Source of the DNA: a virus
DNA: 20,482 nt
Virus record (IMG/VR): IMGVR_UViG_3300027714_000170
Span: 1 to 20,482 of that record
Reading direction: 5' to 3' (one strand)
In this document: piece by piece, positions 10,191 through 17,936 of the stretch
Layout: the number at the start of each line of letters is the position of its first letter
Numbering within the stretch: position 1 is the first letter of the stretch
Translations under genes and position numbers: made by a program
The notes under the pieces: generated by a model
The model's database searches: none
Told to the model about the DNA's origin: nothing
The model's input: the letters and a program-made list of their open reading frames with translations, nothing else

Positions 10191-12656
10191 TTAATCCGTT
10201 GTTGCCAAAGTTCCAGTAATACCTAATACTGTCATTGGTAGTGGTTGTTCTTGTAAAATTTCTATTTGTCCGTCACGATCCCATCCTAGATTAATTACTC
10301 TTTTATCTCCAGTAAATTCTGCAATGTTTTGACCCATTGGTGTAGATGATGTTCTAAAAGGTAACTGATCGCCATTAATTTTAATTCCTACTGTTTTTAA
10401 TAATCTTACCATAACTTCATTATATCTTTTTTTACGCCCTTGTGCAGAACCAGCTTGTGAACCTGCTTCTACTCTCATAGTTTTAATTTTAGACGTATAT
10501 CCTAAACCAATTTCAATACTTTTAAAACTAGCTTTTGAAGGTAAAGTTATTGTAATTGATCCACCTGTTACAGTTTGATTAGCAAATACAGCATCACCTA
10601 CTAAAATTTGTACACTTTCACCTTCTAAATGATTTAAACCAGTAACAACTGTTATTCCATCATTTACTAAAGCTGATAACGTACTATCCATATTTAAACT
10701 TCCATCAAGATATTCTATGTATTGTACTATATTTCCGTTTATTCTTCTACGAACAATTACCCAAGTTTGATTTTCAGATGGTTCTGCTATTGAAGAAACA
10801 CTTTTAACTTGTGCTTTTGCTGTTAAAGTATGACTTGCTCCTACTCCATCAGCTAATTGTAAAATAGTTCTATCTATAGCTTGTTTGTATGTACTAGCTA
10901 ATTCAAGTTTATCAGCATCTATTTTATAAACAAAATATGTTGCACCGTCTTGTAATCCAATTACCTTTGTACCACCACCAGCACTATAAACAACTTCATC
11001 ACCTGTGCTTAAACCGTGTGCTGTAATTGTAATATATCCATTATAATTAGCATCATTTAAATAATCTGTTACACCAGTTGCTCCATTAAAAGTAAGTTTA
11101 TAAGAACCACCTAAAATATTTCTGCTCCATGCAACAACATCTTCTTCTCTTTGATAAGTTAATGCTAACAATGTACCATCATCTCTTACAGCCCAATAAA
11201 TACTTGAAGGTTCTTGTGCATAATCAACATCAACAATTCCTGTTCCTGTTATATGTTCTGCAAGTAAAGTCATGTCTGGTGCAAGATATGCGTCATCTTC
11301 AAATCTATAAGAAAATTCTCTAATTTTTTTTCTTTGTCTTTGTAAAAATAATATAGAGTTACCAATTTGAATTGGTTGTGTAGTGTAACCACCATAAGTA
11401 GTTTGTTGTGTAATGTTTACGTTATCGGGTTGTATAGGCTCACCAGCTGGTTTACCTACTTTAAATTCACCTCCAGCAGTACCAACAATTAAATCTCTAG
11501 CAGGTGCTAACCATCTAATTACATTTACTTTGTTTGCAGCAATAGTGTAAATAAATCCATCTGCCGCACTACCATCTCCTGCATCAAAATTTTCATACAA
11601 ACCAGATTGAGAAGCCCATATTGTTTGAGGATAATATGTACTACCTCCAAATACTAATCTTTGTTCAAAAAATGATACTGTTCTAGGATATCCTGTTGTT
11701 CCAGACCAAGCACCTAATTGCCAATCTGTAATTGCATTTGCATTTGTAAAAGCTGTAGTAACTGTTGCTACTGCTATTGTTGCACTTGTTCTAGCTGTAA
11801 TAGTTGCTTTACCACTATTCATAGATATTTCTCTGCCAACATCACTTGCTAACCATCCTTGACCATCATTTATTCCTGTTACAGCAGAAGCTGTTATATT
11901 TCTTGATCCAGTAGATGCATTAGAAGGTGTTAAAGTAGTTGCTGTAGTATTAGCATCTAAATAAGGGCCATTACTAAAAGCAACATCTGCTATAGTCCAA
12001 GTTGTGTGTGCTGTTCTTGATAATTTTCTAGGTGGTAATGATTCTTGTACAATATACATAACATCAGCAGATTGTGTAAATTGTAAATCATACAACATAG
12101 CTTCTGTATAAGTAGTTGTTACTTCATAAACTTTAGATGCAGTTCCTCCAGAACTATAAGCATCATAATTTGATGAATTTTCACCTGTCAATGCAAATGT
12201 ATTAGTTGAAGAACTTGCAACTGTAAATCTTCTTCCATTAACTCTAGTCATTCCTACTATACCAGCAATCCAAACATGATCTCCATTTGAATAACCATGA
12301 CTATTTGATGTAACTACAGCAGGATTAGCTTTTGTAATAGCTGTTATTGTTTTTGCTGTTTCTGTTATTTGGCCATTGTCTTTAAAAAATCTAATATAAT
12401 TATTTCCAAATTCTAAAATGTAAGATTGTTCTATGTTAAATTCAAATGGAATTAATCTTGTAATTTTGCTACTATCTTTTACTTCTGCAACAAATCTACT
12501 TCCATATCTTCTTGACGCACCTCCTTGTGGAAATACTGTCATGTTTTCTAAAATTTCTACACCATTACCGTATTTTTTAAAATCTATTTGACCTGCAAGT
12601 TTAGGTGTTAATTCACCAGCAGTAAAATTAGTTTGAAAAGGATGTACTCTAGCCAT
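10191..12656 (-). CDS. Tail tubular protein B (gp12-like nozzle)
   Basis: 821 residues, close to T7 gp12 (794). The opening FQTNFTAGELTPKLAGQIDF (7-26), then NMTVFPQGGASRRYGSRFV (38-56), is the hallmark start of tail tubular B / phage stabilisation proteins. LVFGGSTYYPQTIWAS (334-349) is another conserved stretch. The protein forms the distal nozzle of the short tail, below tail tubular A and above the fibres. Two apparent insertions share an HGxSxGDxV core: about 110-172 (SNSHGYSNGDHVWIAG) and about 538-612 (TAHGLSTGDEVVYSAGGG). They resemble small beta domains of the E1-FCCH type found in other phage proteins. The ATG overlaps the stop of tail tubular A by one base (TAATG), indicating coupled translation. 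Confidence 0.9.
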   Translation of the reverse strand: MARVHPFQTNFTAGELTPKLAGQIDFKKYGNGVEILENMTVFPQGGASRRYGSRFVAEVKDSSKITRLIPFEFNIEQSYILEFGNNYIRFFKDNGQITETAKTITAITKANPAVVTSNSHGYSNGDHVWIAGIVGMTRVNGRRFTVASSSTNTFALTGENSSNYDAYSSGGTASKVYEVTTTYTEAMLYDLQFTQSADVMYIVQESLPPRKLSRTAHTTWTIADVAFSNGPYLDANTTATTLTPSNASTGSRNITASAVTGINDGQGWLASDVGREISMNSGKATITARTSATIAVATVTTAFTNANAITDWQLGAWSGTTGYPRTVSFFEQRLVFGGSTYYPQTIWASQSGLYENFDAGDGSAADGFIYTIAANKVNVIRWLAPARDLIVGTAGGEFKVGKPAGEPIQPDNVNITQQTTYGGYTTQPIQIGNSILFLQRQRKKIREFSYRFEDDAYLAPDMTLLAEHITGTGIVDVDYAQEPSSIYWAVRDDGTLLALTYQREEDVVAWSRNILGGSYKLTFNGATGVTDYLNDANYNGYITITAHGLSTGDEVVYSAGGGTKVIGLQDGATYFVYKIDADKLELASTYKQAIDRTILQLADGVGASHTLTAKAQVKSVSSIAEPSENQTWVIVRRRINGNIVQYIEYLDGSLNMDSTLSALVNDGITVVTGLNHLEGESVQILVGDAVFANQTVTGGSITITLPSKASFKSIEIGLGYTSKIKTMRVEAGSQAGSAQGRKKRYNEVMVRLLKTVGIKINGDQLPFRTSSTPMGQNIAEFTGDKRVINLGWDRDGQIEILQEQPLPMTVLGITGTLATTD

Positions 12657-13228
12657 TATTTTCTAAAGTCCGTAAATGTATCAGAAACAAGATCATCAAT
12701 AAACCCCTCTTGTCCATCAATACTACGTGCCTCAGAAAGTTTATTTAAATAAAGTTTTGACATATCTGCTTGTACTTTGGGAGAGTTAGTTACTGGATAT
12801 GCTAAATCTGCTGCTAGTTTTGAAGTTAAAGTATCAACAAACATACTATCAAATAAAATTGTATTTGTAATTTGTGAAATGTACATAATTTTAGCTGTAC
12901 TTTCATCTGTTAATAATACTCTACCATGAGTAGGTTCATTTTCTATTTTAAAAATATAATCTGGATGTTCCATTGATAATACTCTCATACAATCAGATGG
13001 TATTGCATATTGATATGCAAATCCATAAGCAGGTGTTGCTGTTAATCTTGCTAATGAAGTTCTTGTTATTGCAAAGTTCCAAGAATGTGATCTTAAAACT
13101 GCATCTCTTGCATCTTTGTAAAATGCGTTACAAAGTCTTGCTCTTTCAGTATCATCTGTCAAAGATGTAATAGGATCATCTCCTAATCTTCTTAATGCAT
13201 TTGAGCAAATTGATACTTCTGTAGCCAT
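12656..13228 (-). CDS. Tail tubular protein A (gp11-like gatekeeper)
   Basis: 190 residues, against 196 for T7 gp11. It starts VSICSNALRRLGDDPITSL (5-23), then AFYKDARDAVLRSHSWNFA (35-53), the typical opening of tail tubular A proteins, in which the RDxxLRxHxWNFA signature is very common. The product forms the ring joining the portal to the tail nozzle. It is the first gene after the hairpin terminator at 13249-13274, so it depends on read-through or on an unrecognised promoter. The region before the ATG (AAAGATAAAAAATT) has only a weak Shine-Dalgarno, which would favour less product than the coat genes upstream. It overlaps tail tubular B by one base. Confidence 0.9.
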   Translation of the reverse strand: MATEVSICSNALRRLGDDPITSLTDDTERARLCNAFYKDARDAVLRSHSWNFAITRTSLARLTATPAYGFAYQYAIPSDCMRVLSMEHPDYIFKIENEPTHGRVLLTDESTAKIMYISQITNTILFDSMFVDTLTSKLAADLAYPVTNSPKVQADMSKLYLNKLSEARSIDGQEGFIDDLVSDTFTDFRK

Positions 13229-13248
13229 AATTTTTTATCTTTATATGT

Positions 13249-13274
13249 AAAAGGGGCGAGTATAAATCGCCCCC
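13249..13274 (-). terminator. Rho-independent terminator after coat/decoration genes
   Basis: A perfect 7-bp GC-rich inverted repeat, GGGGCGA (13253-13259) and TCGCCCC (13267-13273), encloses a 7-base loop. On the minus strand it is followed by a short T run (TTTT, 13252-13249) and then AT-rich DNA. It lies in the 58-base gap between the decoration and tail tubular A genes. The short T tract suggests partial termination, which would grade expression: much coat, less tail. T7 has its T-phi terminator in the matching place after gene 10. Confidence 0.8.
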
Positions 13275-13286
13275 AATATTTTATTA

Positions 13287-13778
13287 TTAATCTACTATGT
13301 AAGTGATTACACCATCTAGATCATCATCATTTGCTAAAGCCCCAATTGACTTTGCAGTAATGACAACTCCATCTCTACTAGAGAAAGTAGCGTTACCACC
13401 AAGCAATTTAGTTGCCGCAGTATTACCTTCCATTGTAAAGTAACCAGCAGTATCAATGTCTAAGTTATCAACCATACCATCAACATCAACAGCAACCGCT
13501 GCTCCGTTTGCATCAGTATAAGCTTGCCATCCGATATCCATTGTATTTGAACCAGCAGTCCAGTTACAATAAAATCTAGATAAACCACCTATGATTTTAA
13601 CTTTTCCTGCTGGAAGTTTTCCCAGCACGACAATTGATCCTGCATCACCAACACCGTCTTGATTGTGAGTAAAAGTTAAAGTTCTTAACTTACCCTTATC
13701 ATTAACAGCATCAGCAGTTACAAGAGGAGTAGCTATTCTATTAGTGTACTCGGCACTATTTTGTGTTGTTACAGCCAT
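13287..13778 (-). CDS. Putative head decoration or stabilisation protein
   Basis: 163 residues, rich in Gly, Ala, Val, Asp and Thr, with alternating hydrophobic strands such as GSIVVLGKLPAGKVKIIGGL (47-66) and a C-terminal GVITYIVD. It looks all-beta, with no membrane segment or enzyme motif. It follows the coat gene by 15 bases with a strong Shine-Dalgarno (TAGGAG at 13793-13788), sits before the terminator and has less AT-rich codons, as the coat gene does. All this points to an abundant head protein, most likely a capsid decoration or cement protein or a head-tail structural component. It lies in the same frame as the coat gene, separated by tandem stops TAA TAG. Function is inferred from context. 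Confidence 0.65.
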   Translation of the reverse strand: MAVTTQNSAEYTNRIATPLVTADAVNDKGKLRTLTFTHNQDGVGDAGSIVVLGKLPAGKVKIIGGLSRFYCNWTAGSNTMDIGWQAYTDANGAAVAVDVDGMVDNLDIDTAGYFTMEGNTAATKLLGGNATFSSRDGVVITAKSIGALANDDDLDGVITYIVD

Positions 13779-13793
13779 ATCTATATACTCCTA

Positions 13794-14654
13794 TTACTCT
13801 GTACAAGCAATTTCAACCATTTTCTCGTCTTCTACTCTCGTAGCACCGATAGTCATGGATAAAAATACTTGTGTTGCATAGTTCTTATCTGCTCTTTCAG
13901 ATATCTTTGTAGATATATCTGATCCAACAGCAAGACCTAATGCTGATTGATTGAATGCTAATACTTGTCTATTGCCATTTGCATCTGTTCCTAGTCTTTC
14001 AGTTCTGATAAACTTGAAACCCATAAATGTGTCAATTTGACCTTGTACTAACGCTTTTACTGAATTGAAATCAGCAGAAGTAATTTGCGTAATTGCTAAC
14101 AAATCAGAAATCTGACCTGCTGAACATACAACAAATTTTTGCTCGTCTGGATCAGTTTCAGCTGCATCTAAAATTTCTTTAGCAGAAATTAATTTTGCTA
14201 CTGATAATCCAGCTGAACCATGAACCACTTTTTGGCCCGCTGGTAAAGCAATTGAACTTCCACCTGCAACTCCGCCAAGTGCATTGCCTGTAGCTGCCGC
14301 AATAATTGCGTCATCCATTGCTCTGCCCATTGCGAAAGCACCCGCTTGTGCATATTCAGATTGAGGAGATATAAGCATTCTTACTTTATCTTCTTGGTCA
14401 ATCAAATCTGCCCAGTCGTAGTCATTCATTGTTACTTTTCTTCTACTATGAGGAGTATCTACTCTCGGAGTATCAGAATGTCTGCTTGTTCTTAATTGTG
14501 CCGCAGTTGACCCAATTCTTTCAAAAAAATGTGCTTTCCCTGTAACCGTTTCAGTTTTAACCGCACTTCTTAATCTAGAACCTTTTTGTTGAGCCAAATG
14601 GAACACGTTACTTTTGTATTGTTCTACAAAAGCTGTTGTTATTTGTGTTGACAT
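13794..14654 (-). CDS. Major capsid protein
   Basis: 286 residues, shorter than T7 gp10A (345). The start MSTQITTAFVEQYKSNV, the stretch SRHSDTPRVDTPHSRRKVTM (57-76), then YDWADLIDQEDKVRML (79-94) and AFAMGRAMDDAIIAA (106-120) match a widespread phage coat protein family that I take to have the HK97 fold. It follows the scaffold gene and precedes the decoration gene, the usual order. It has its own promoter, a long structured leader and a good Shine-Dalgarno (AAGGA, eight bases before the ATG). Codons are less AT-rich than in flanking genes, as expected for a very highly expressed protein. The C-terminus ends MVEIACTE, and TAA TAG tandem stops follow. Confidence 0.9.
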   Translation of the reverse strand: MSTQITTAFVEQYKSNVFHLAQQKGSRLRSAVKTETVTGKAHFFERIGSTAAQLRTSRHSDTPRVDTPHSRRKVTMNDYDWADLIDQEDKVRMLISPQSEYAQAGAFAMGRAMDDAIIAAATGNALGGVAGGSSIALPAGQKVVHGSAGLSVAKLISAKEILDAAETDPDEQKFVVCSAGQISDLLAITQITSADFNSVKALVQGQIDTFMGFKFIRTERLGTDANGNRQVLAFNQSALGLAVGSDISTKISERADKNYATQVFLSMTIGATRVEDEKMVEIACTE

Positions 14655-14830
14655 TTTTTGTCCTTTTTTTAAAAGTTAAGAATAGTGGGAATAATATAAT
14701 TACTAATCCATATTCTATATTATCGGTCTTTATCCTTACGGGAAACCTTATCGTAAACGATACGATCAGATCGGAAGTTTAAAGCCAATCATGGCTACTT
14801 CTTCGTTTTCCTAAAAAGGGCGAATTAGAT
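14655..14830 (-). promoter_or_regulatory. Structured 5' leader of the capsid mRNA
   Basis: About 175 untranslated bases separate the predicted transcription start from the capsid ATG, in a genome whose other gaps are nearly nil. I see a stem at 14774-14801 (GAAGT-AGCCA / TGGCT...ACTTC, four-base loop and a four-base bulge), a 6-bp stem at 14750-14766 (ATCGTA / TACGAT, five-base loop), and an 8-bp AT stem at 14691-14723 (ATAATATA / TATATTAT). They could protect the mRNA end, tune translation or act as processing sites. The only reading frame inside is eight codons long (ATG at 14792) without a good Shine-Dalgarno, so I do not call it a gene. Confidence 0.55.
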
Positions 14831-14836
14831 TTTGTT

Positions 14837-14866
14837 AGTATAACATAATTTTGACTTATTTACCAA
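14837..14866 (-). promoter_or_regulatory. Sigma70-type promoter for the capsid genes
   Basis: On the minus strand, -35 TTGGTA (14866-14861), an 18-base spacer, an extended TG (14845-14844) and -10 TATACT (14842-14837). The -10 matches TATAAT at five of six positions and carries the TGn extension; the -35 matches TTGACA at four of six. It overlaps the last codons of the scaffold gene, so it would give the capsid and decoration genes extra transcription separate from the packaging block. Use of the host polymerase is implied. The motif was read by eye and AT-rich DNA gives chance hits, but its position is good. Confidence 0.55.
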
Positions 14867-15698
14867 ATCTTTTCTCATGTAGTTGACGCATATATTCAAC
14901 TCTTTGTGAATTTTCTCTATGAGATTGATCGTGATAAGGGTCACTTGGATTACTAAATATTGCATCTATTTCTGCTTGTGCATCTAACGGTGAAGTAGCT
15001 AAAGTATTATGTTGTGTATTTTTAGCCATATCTTCTGTTACTTCTGCACCTAATCTAGCAAACATTTTTACTACAGCAGGATTGTTACCAGCTTCTGTAT
15101 CCATTAATTTTCTAATTTCATTATCACCATAAACATCTAATGCTCTTTGTGCGGCTCTAACATTTTTATCATATTCATAACCCCATTCTTTTTTTAAAGC
15201 ATTTTCTGTTTCTTCTCTTTGTACTGCAACTTTACTTGGTTCAGTAGAAAGTTGATTATCAATAGATTGTATTTGAAAATCTACTATTGCTTTCATTTGA
15301 TCGTTATTTAAACCAATTTGATGTGCTATATTTTTAAATTGTTTAAAATCATTTTCATTAACATAATTTTTATGAGTGTCTGGTATATTAACTTCATATT
15401 GTTCAGAAGTTTCTGGTCTTCCTAATTTACTATACAGTTCAGATTTTTCTTCATCAGTTTTAGGTATTGGTATTCTACTACCTAATACTTTTTGTTGATG
15501 TACTACTGTTTTAGCAAGACTTTCAACGTCTTTAAAATTTTGTAGAGTAGCATCATTTTTAAGTTCATCTGGTAATGATGATTTCCAATCTCCATTATCA
15601 TTAGTTGCTCCTAAAACTGTTCCCGAACTTACAGGAGTTGGTGCTGTTTCATTTTCAAAAGATTTATCTACTTCGTTATTTAATGCTTCATTTGACAT
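14856..15698 (-). CDS. Capsid assembly scaffolding protein
   Basis: 280 residues, acidic and helical, with the usual place between portal and coat genes (T7 gp9 is 307 aa). DWKSSLPDELKNDATLQNF (37-55), followed by the VESLAKTVVHQQKVLGSRIP segment (58-77), is a frequent pattern in phage scaffold proteins. The middle and C-terminal part is charged (KEWGYEYDKNVRAAQRALD, about 170-188) and ends in a basic helix (YMRQLHEKRFGK) of the kind that contacts coat protein. It directs assembly of the procapsid and is then lost. The ATG overlaps the end of the Bbp19-like gene by 11 bases, with AAGGAAAAT just upstream as ribosome site. No protease gene is seen nearby, so release rather than cleavage is likely. 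Confidence 0.85.
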   Translation of the reverse strand: MSNEALNNEVDKSFENETAPTPVSSGTVLGATNDNGDWKSSLPDELKNDATLQNFKDVESLAKTVVHQQKVLGSRIPIPKTDEEKSELYSKLGRPETSEQYEVNIPDTHKNYVNENDFKQFKNIAHQIGLNNDQMKAIVDFQIQSIDNQLSTEPSKVAVQREETENALKKEWGYEYDKNVRAAQRALDVYGDNEIRKLMDTEAGNNPAVVKMFARLGAEVTEDMAKNTQHNTLATSPLDAQAEIDAIFSNPSDPYHDQSHRENSQRVEYMRQLHEKRFGK

Positions 15699-15906
15699 TT
15701 TTATTTTCCTTCATTAGATTGATTACTCTGATTAATACCGATCTTTGTCCTTCTCGGTATGCTGTTTCATAAGGATCATTTGAAAATGAACTCCTATGAT
15801 AATAAGCAGACTTTAAATCTGCTAATACTGTTTCACCTTCTTTAGATGCAAACGTAATATTGTATTGTGCTTTTAATTCTTTTAAGTCGTCTTTTTCATC
15901 CGCCAT
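15688..15906 (-). CDS. Bbp19-like small phage protein
   Basis: 72 residues from an ATG at 15906. A longer frame opens at 15969 but lies inside the portal gene and would add a non-phage-like segment. The inner ATG follows AGGA by a good spacing and sits one base past the portal stop, so I choose it. The core FASKEGETVLADLKSAY, then DPYETAYREGQRSVLIRVI, matches the small family I know as Bbp19-like after Bordetella phage BPP-1, found next to portal and scaffold genes in many podoviruses. Its role is not established; position suggests a minor head or connector assembly factor. It overlaps the scaffold start by 11 bases. Confidence 0.75.
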   Translation of the reverse strand: MADEKDDLKELKAQYNITFASKEGETVLADLKSAYYHRSSFSNDPYETAYREGQRSVLIRVINLMKENKNVK

Positions 15907-15907
15907 A

Positions 15908-17572
15908 TTATCCTGCCATATCGGACATACCCATGTCATCAGACATATTGTCCATAGCTGCTTGTACATTAGGGTCTGCTAATTTTTTAGTAGCATCAGC
16001 TGATGTGTTCATAGCTTGTGCTTCTTGTTGTGCTTGTTGAGCCATTTGTGCTTGTTGTTGTGCTTCTGCTTTTGCGGCTCTCATTTCTTCTACTTGTTCT
16101 GCACTTCTTAAAACAGTTTTAGGTACTCCTAATAATCTTGCTCTCATTCTAATAGCTTCATCATGGTCAATGTTATCCATAATTGCAGGATCAACTTGCC
16201 CAATGTTCATTGCTAATGCATATAATCTTTCAATAGCAACTGCTTCTTCCATTCTTTGAGAACGTGCTAAAGGCCCGACATATTCTATATCTATTTTACT
16301 GTCGCCAATAATTTCTGGTGCATCTTTAAAAGCACCTGCTCTAAACATAATTCCAAATACTCTTTCAATTAATGGATTTAAAAATTCAGTTTGGAAACGA
16401 CCTAATGTTGGCCCAAGTAATCTTTGCATAAGTTCATATCTAACTTGAACTTCTGTTGCTGTCATTTGTGGGCCATCTTGTAATTGTAATTGATCTGAAT
16501 AATATGCTTGTCTAATAGCAGTTCTTAATTGACCTTCTTTCATGTCTGTAATTTGCCAGTTAGCACCAATTTCTAATGGTTTTACTGCACCATCATGTCT
16601 AACAACTGTAATACCAGCAGGTGTCATTCTAACTCTACCAATTACACCGTCATCTTGAACAAGTAATGGTGGATCAATTGCTTTAGCCCATGCTTTTAAT
16701 CCAATTTCAACTGCTTTGTTTAAAGTTTTAATATCTGGTAATGCATTAAAAGAAGGTGATCTTCCAAAAATTTCTCCAGTAGCTTTAGACCAACGTGGTA
16801 CTAAATATGGAAATTCATTATAACCACCAGATCGCACAACCATTTTATCTTCTTCACAAACATGACATGAATGAAAAGGTAATTTAGTATTTGATTTACC
16901 TATTGCTCTTTCATAATCTTTTGTTGGTTCTACTCCATGAATAAAACTAAATTTTTTATCTGGTTTTTCTTTTGCTGCTTCTAAAACTTTTTCACCTAAA
17001 TTTTTTTCTCCAAATTCTTGTACAGCTTGTCTAGCTGTTAATTTATATTTTCTATAAAGTGTATCTACTTTTCCATTTATATTTTCTTGAATATAATATT
17101 CTGCAATATGTAAAGTGTTAAAATGAATACCATCTTTTTCAAATCCTTCATTGCCTTCTTCAACAAAAATAGCAGCAGTTCCAATAGAACATAAATCTAA
17201 ATATAATTCGTGTACTTCTGTGTTAAAATTTGTATCGTTAAAATTATCATACATTCTACGACCAGTATCTTCTAGCCAGACCTGTACATCTCTATTTTTA
17301 TTTAAATTTTCATCTCTTAATTTTATATTAAACCAAGCTAATGACGGAGATGTAAGTGTACCATGTAAACTTGCAGCTAATAAATTGTTTGCTGTTATTG
17401 CTGTACTATCAAATAAAATTTCAGTACGTTTTTCACCTTTTGTTCTTAAAGTAGTAACGTCTGCTTTTCTTGGCATAACGTAGTCAAGAATTTCTTGCCA
17501 GTTTACTTCCCACGTACCTCTATCGTTTGCTAACGCATCTACACGTTTTTTAATATACTCGTATGTTGCCAT
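15908..17572 (-). CDS. Head-tail connector (portal) protein
   Basis: 554 residues, near T7 gp8 (536). It carries the signature of the podovirus head-to-tail connecting family: WEVNWQEILDYVMPRKADV (21-39), LFDSTAITANNLLAASLHGT (53-72) and SPSLAWFNI (75-83), with QMTATEVQVRYELMQRLLGP in the C-terminal half. Twelve copies form the ring through which the terminase drives DNA and to which tail tubular A docks. The C-terminal 60 residues are Gln/Ala-rich (AEAQQQAQMAQQAQQEAQ) and Met/Asp-rich, probably a helical barrel extension inside the head. The start follows the stop of the tiny lysine-rich gene by one base. Confidence 0.93.
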   Translation of the reverse strand: MATYEYIKKRVDALANDRGTWEVNWQEILDYVMPRKADVTTLRTKGEKRTEILFDSTAITANNLLAASLHGTLTSPSLAWFNIKLRDENLNKNRDVQVWLEDTGRRMYDNFNDTNFNTEVHELYLDLCSIGTAAIFVEEGNEGFEKDGIHFNTLHIAEYYIQENINGKVDTLYRKYKLTARQAVQEFGEKNLGEKVLEAAKEKPDKKFSFIHGVEPTKDYERAIGKSNTKLPFHSCHVCEEDKMVVRSGGYNEFPYLVPRWSKATGEIFGRSPSFNALPDIKTLNKAVEIGLKAWAKAIDPPLLVQDDGVIGRVRMTPAGITVVRHDGAVKPLEIGANWQITDMKEGQLRTAIRQAYYSDQLQLQDGPQMTATEVQVRYELMQRLLGPTLGRFQTEFLNPLIERVFGIMFRAGAFKDAPEIIGDSKIDIEYVGPLARSQRMEEAVAIERLYALAMNIGQVDPAIMDNIDHDEAIRMRARLLGVPKTVLRSAEQVEEMRAAKAEAQQQAQMAQQAQQEAQAMNTSADATKKLADPNVQAAMDNMSDDMGMSDMAG

Positions 17573-17573
17573 G

Positions 17574-17708
17574 TTATTTTTTTTTCCATCCAGTTTTCAT
17601 TTGAGCATAAGATTTTTTAGAAACTGTAGATTTTGATTTTGGTCTTGAAGTGCCAGCAGCTTTTCTGGCGTTAATATTTTTTACTAAAGAATTTTTAGTG
17701 TAAGCCAT
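17574..17708 (-). CDS. Tiny lysine-rich basic protein (44 aa)
   Basis: Translated by hand from the ATG at 17708; it begins MAYTKNSLVKNINARKAAG and ends QMKTGWKKK. It has about a dozen lysines, three arginines and almost no acidic residues, so it may bind DNA, RNA or an acidic partner. It fills a gap that would otherwise be empty between the second GTIL-motif protein (stop at 17713) and the portal start (17572), leaving one base on the portal side. The TAA follows nine A residues in a row, a possible slippage site. I know no family for it; its place suggests a packaging or head accessory. Confidence 0.55.
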   Translation of the reverse strand: MAYTKNSLVKNINARKAAGTSRPKSKSTVSKKSYAQMKTGWKKK

Positions 17709-17712
17709 ATAA

Positions 17713-17925
17713 TTAATATTTTTTTCCGCCTAATAATGTTTGTGACGTTGTTGCTTCTTCTTCTACACCTTGACCGCTTGTTAAAATTGTTCCGTATTGA
17801 CCTTTTTTTTTTGTAGATAACATTTTACCTTTTTCAGCTGCAACTTTTGCTTCTGCTGCTTCTGTTTTTTCATATACCGAATTATCTATTGGTGGTGGTG
17901 CTTGCATTGGTGCTTTTCCGCCCAT
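17713..17925 (-). CDS. Small GTIL...GVEE...TLLG motif protein, copy 2
   Basis: 70 residues. It has a Pro-rich start (APMQAPPPIDNSVYE), a charged Ala/Glu/Lys helix (about 20-36), then YGTILTSGQGVEEEATTSQ and TLLGGKKY. The C-terminal pattern GTIL (45-48), GVEEEA (53-58), SQTLLG (61-66) repeats, with identical spacing, that of the small protein at 18369-18626. From memory, a related pattern (TIL(T/S)xxxG...TLLG) occurs in short proteins beside portal and terminase genes of many tailed phages, though I cannot name a function. A virion or packaging accessory is likely. It contains a run of ten A residues (17802-17811 on the minus strand), coding Lys-Lys-Lys. Confidence 0.7.
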   Translation of the reverse strand: MGGKAPMQAPPPIDNSVYEKTEAAEAKVAAEKGKMLSTKKKGQYGTILTSGQGVEEEATTSQTLLGGKKY

Positions 17926-17936
17926 AATTTATTCTC

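Noticed and set aside
13240-13261. Promoter-like TATAAA with an upstream TTTATA before tail tubular A
   Set aside because: The spacer is only 15 bases, the -35 falls inside the terminator hairpin, and such AT strings are common here.
14768-14792. Eight-codon upstream frame in the capsid leader
   Set aside because: It lacks a clear Shine-Dalgarno and lies inside a stem; chance is sufficient.
15907-15969. 21-residue N-terminal extension of the Bbp19-like protein
   Set aside because: It lies in the portal coding region, reads as an out-of-frame Trp/Cys-rich segment and has a poorer ribosome site than the inner ATG at 15906.
17151-17483. 110-aa plus-strand frame
   Set aside because: It is antisense to the conserved portal N-terminal region, whose family match is clear, so it is a shadow.
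17802-17811. Ten-A run in the second GTIL protein as a frameshift site
   Set aside because: The downstream conserved motif is in the unshifted frame and A runs are frequent in this AT-rich lysine-coding DNA.
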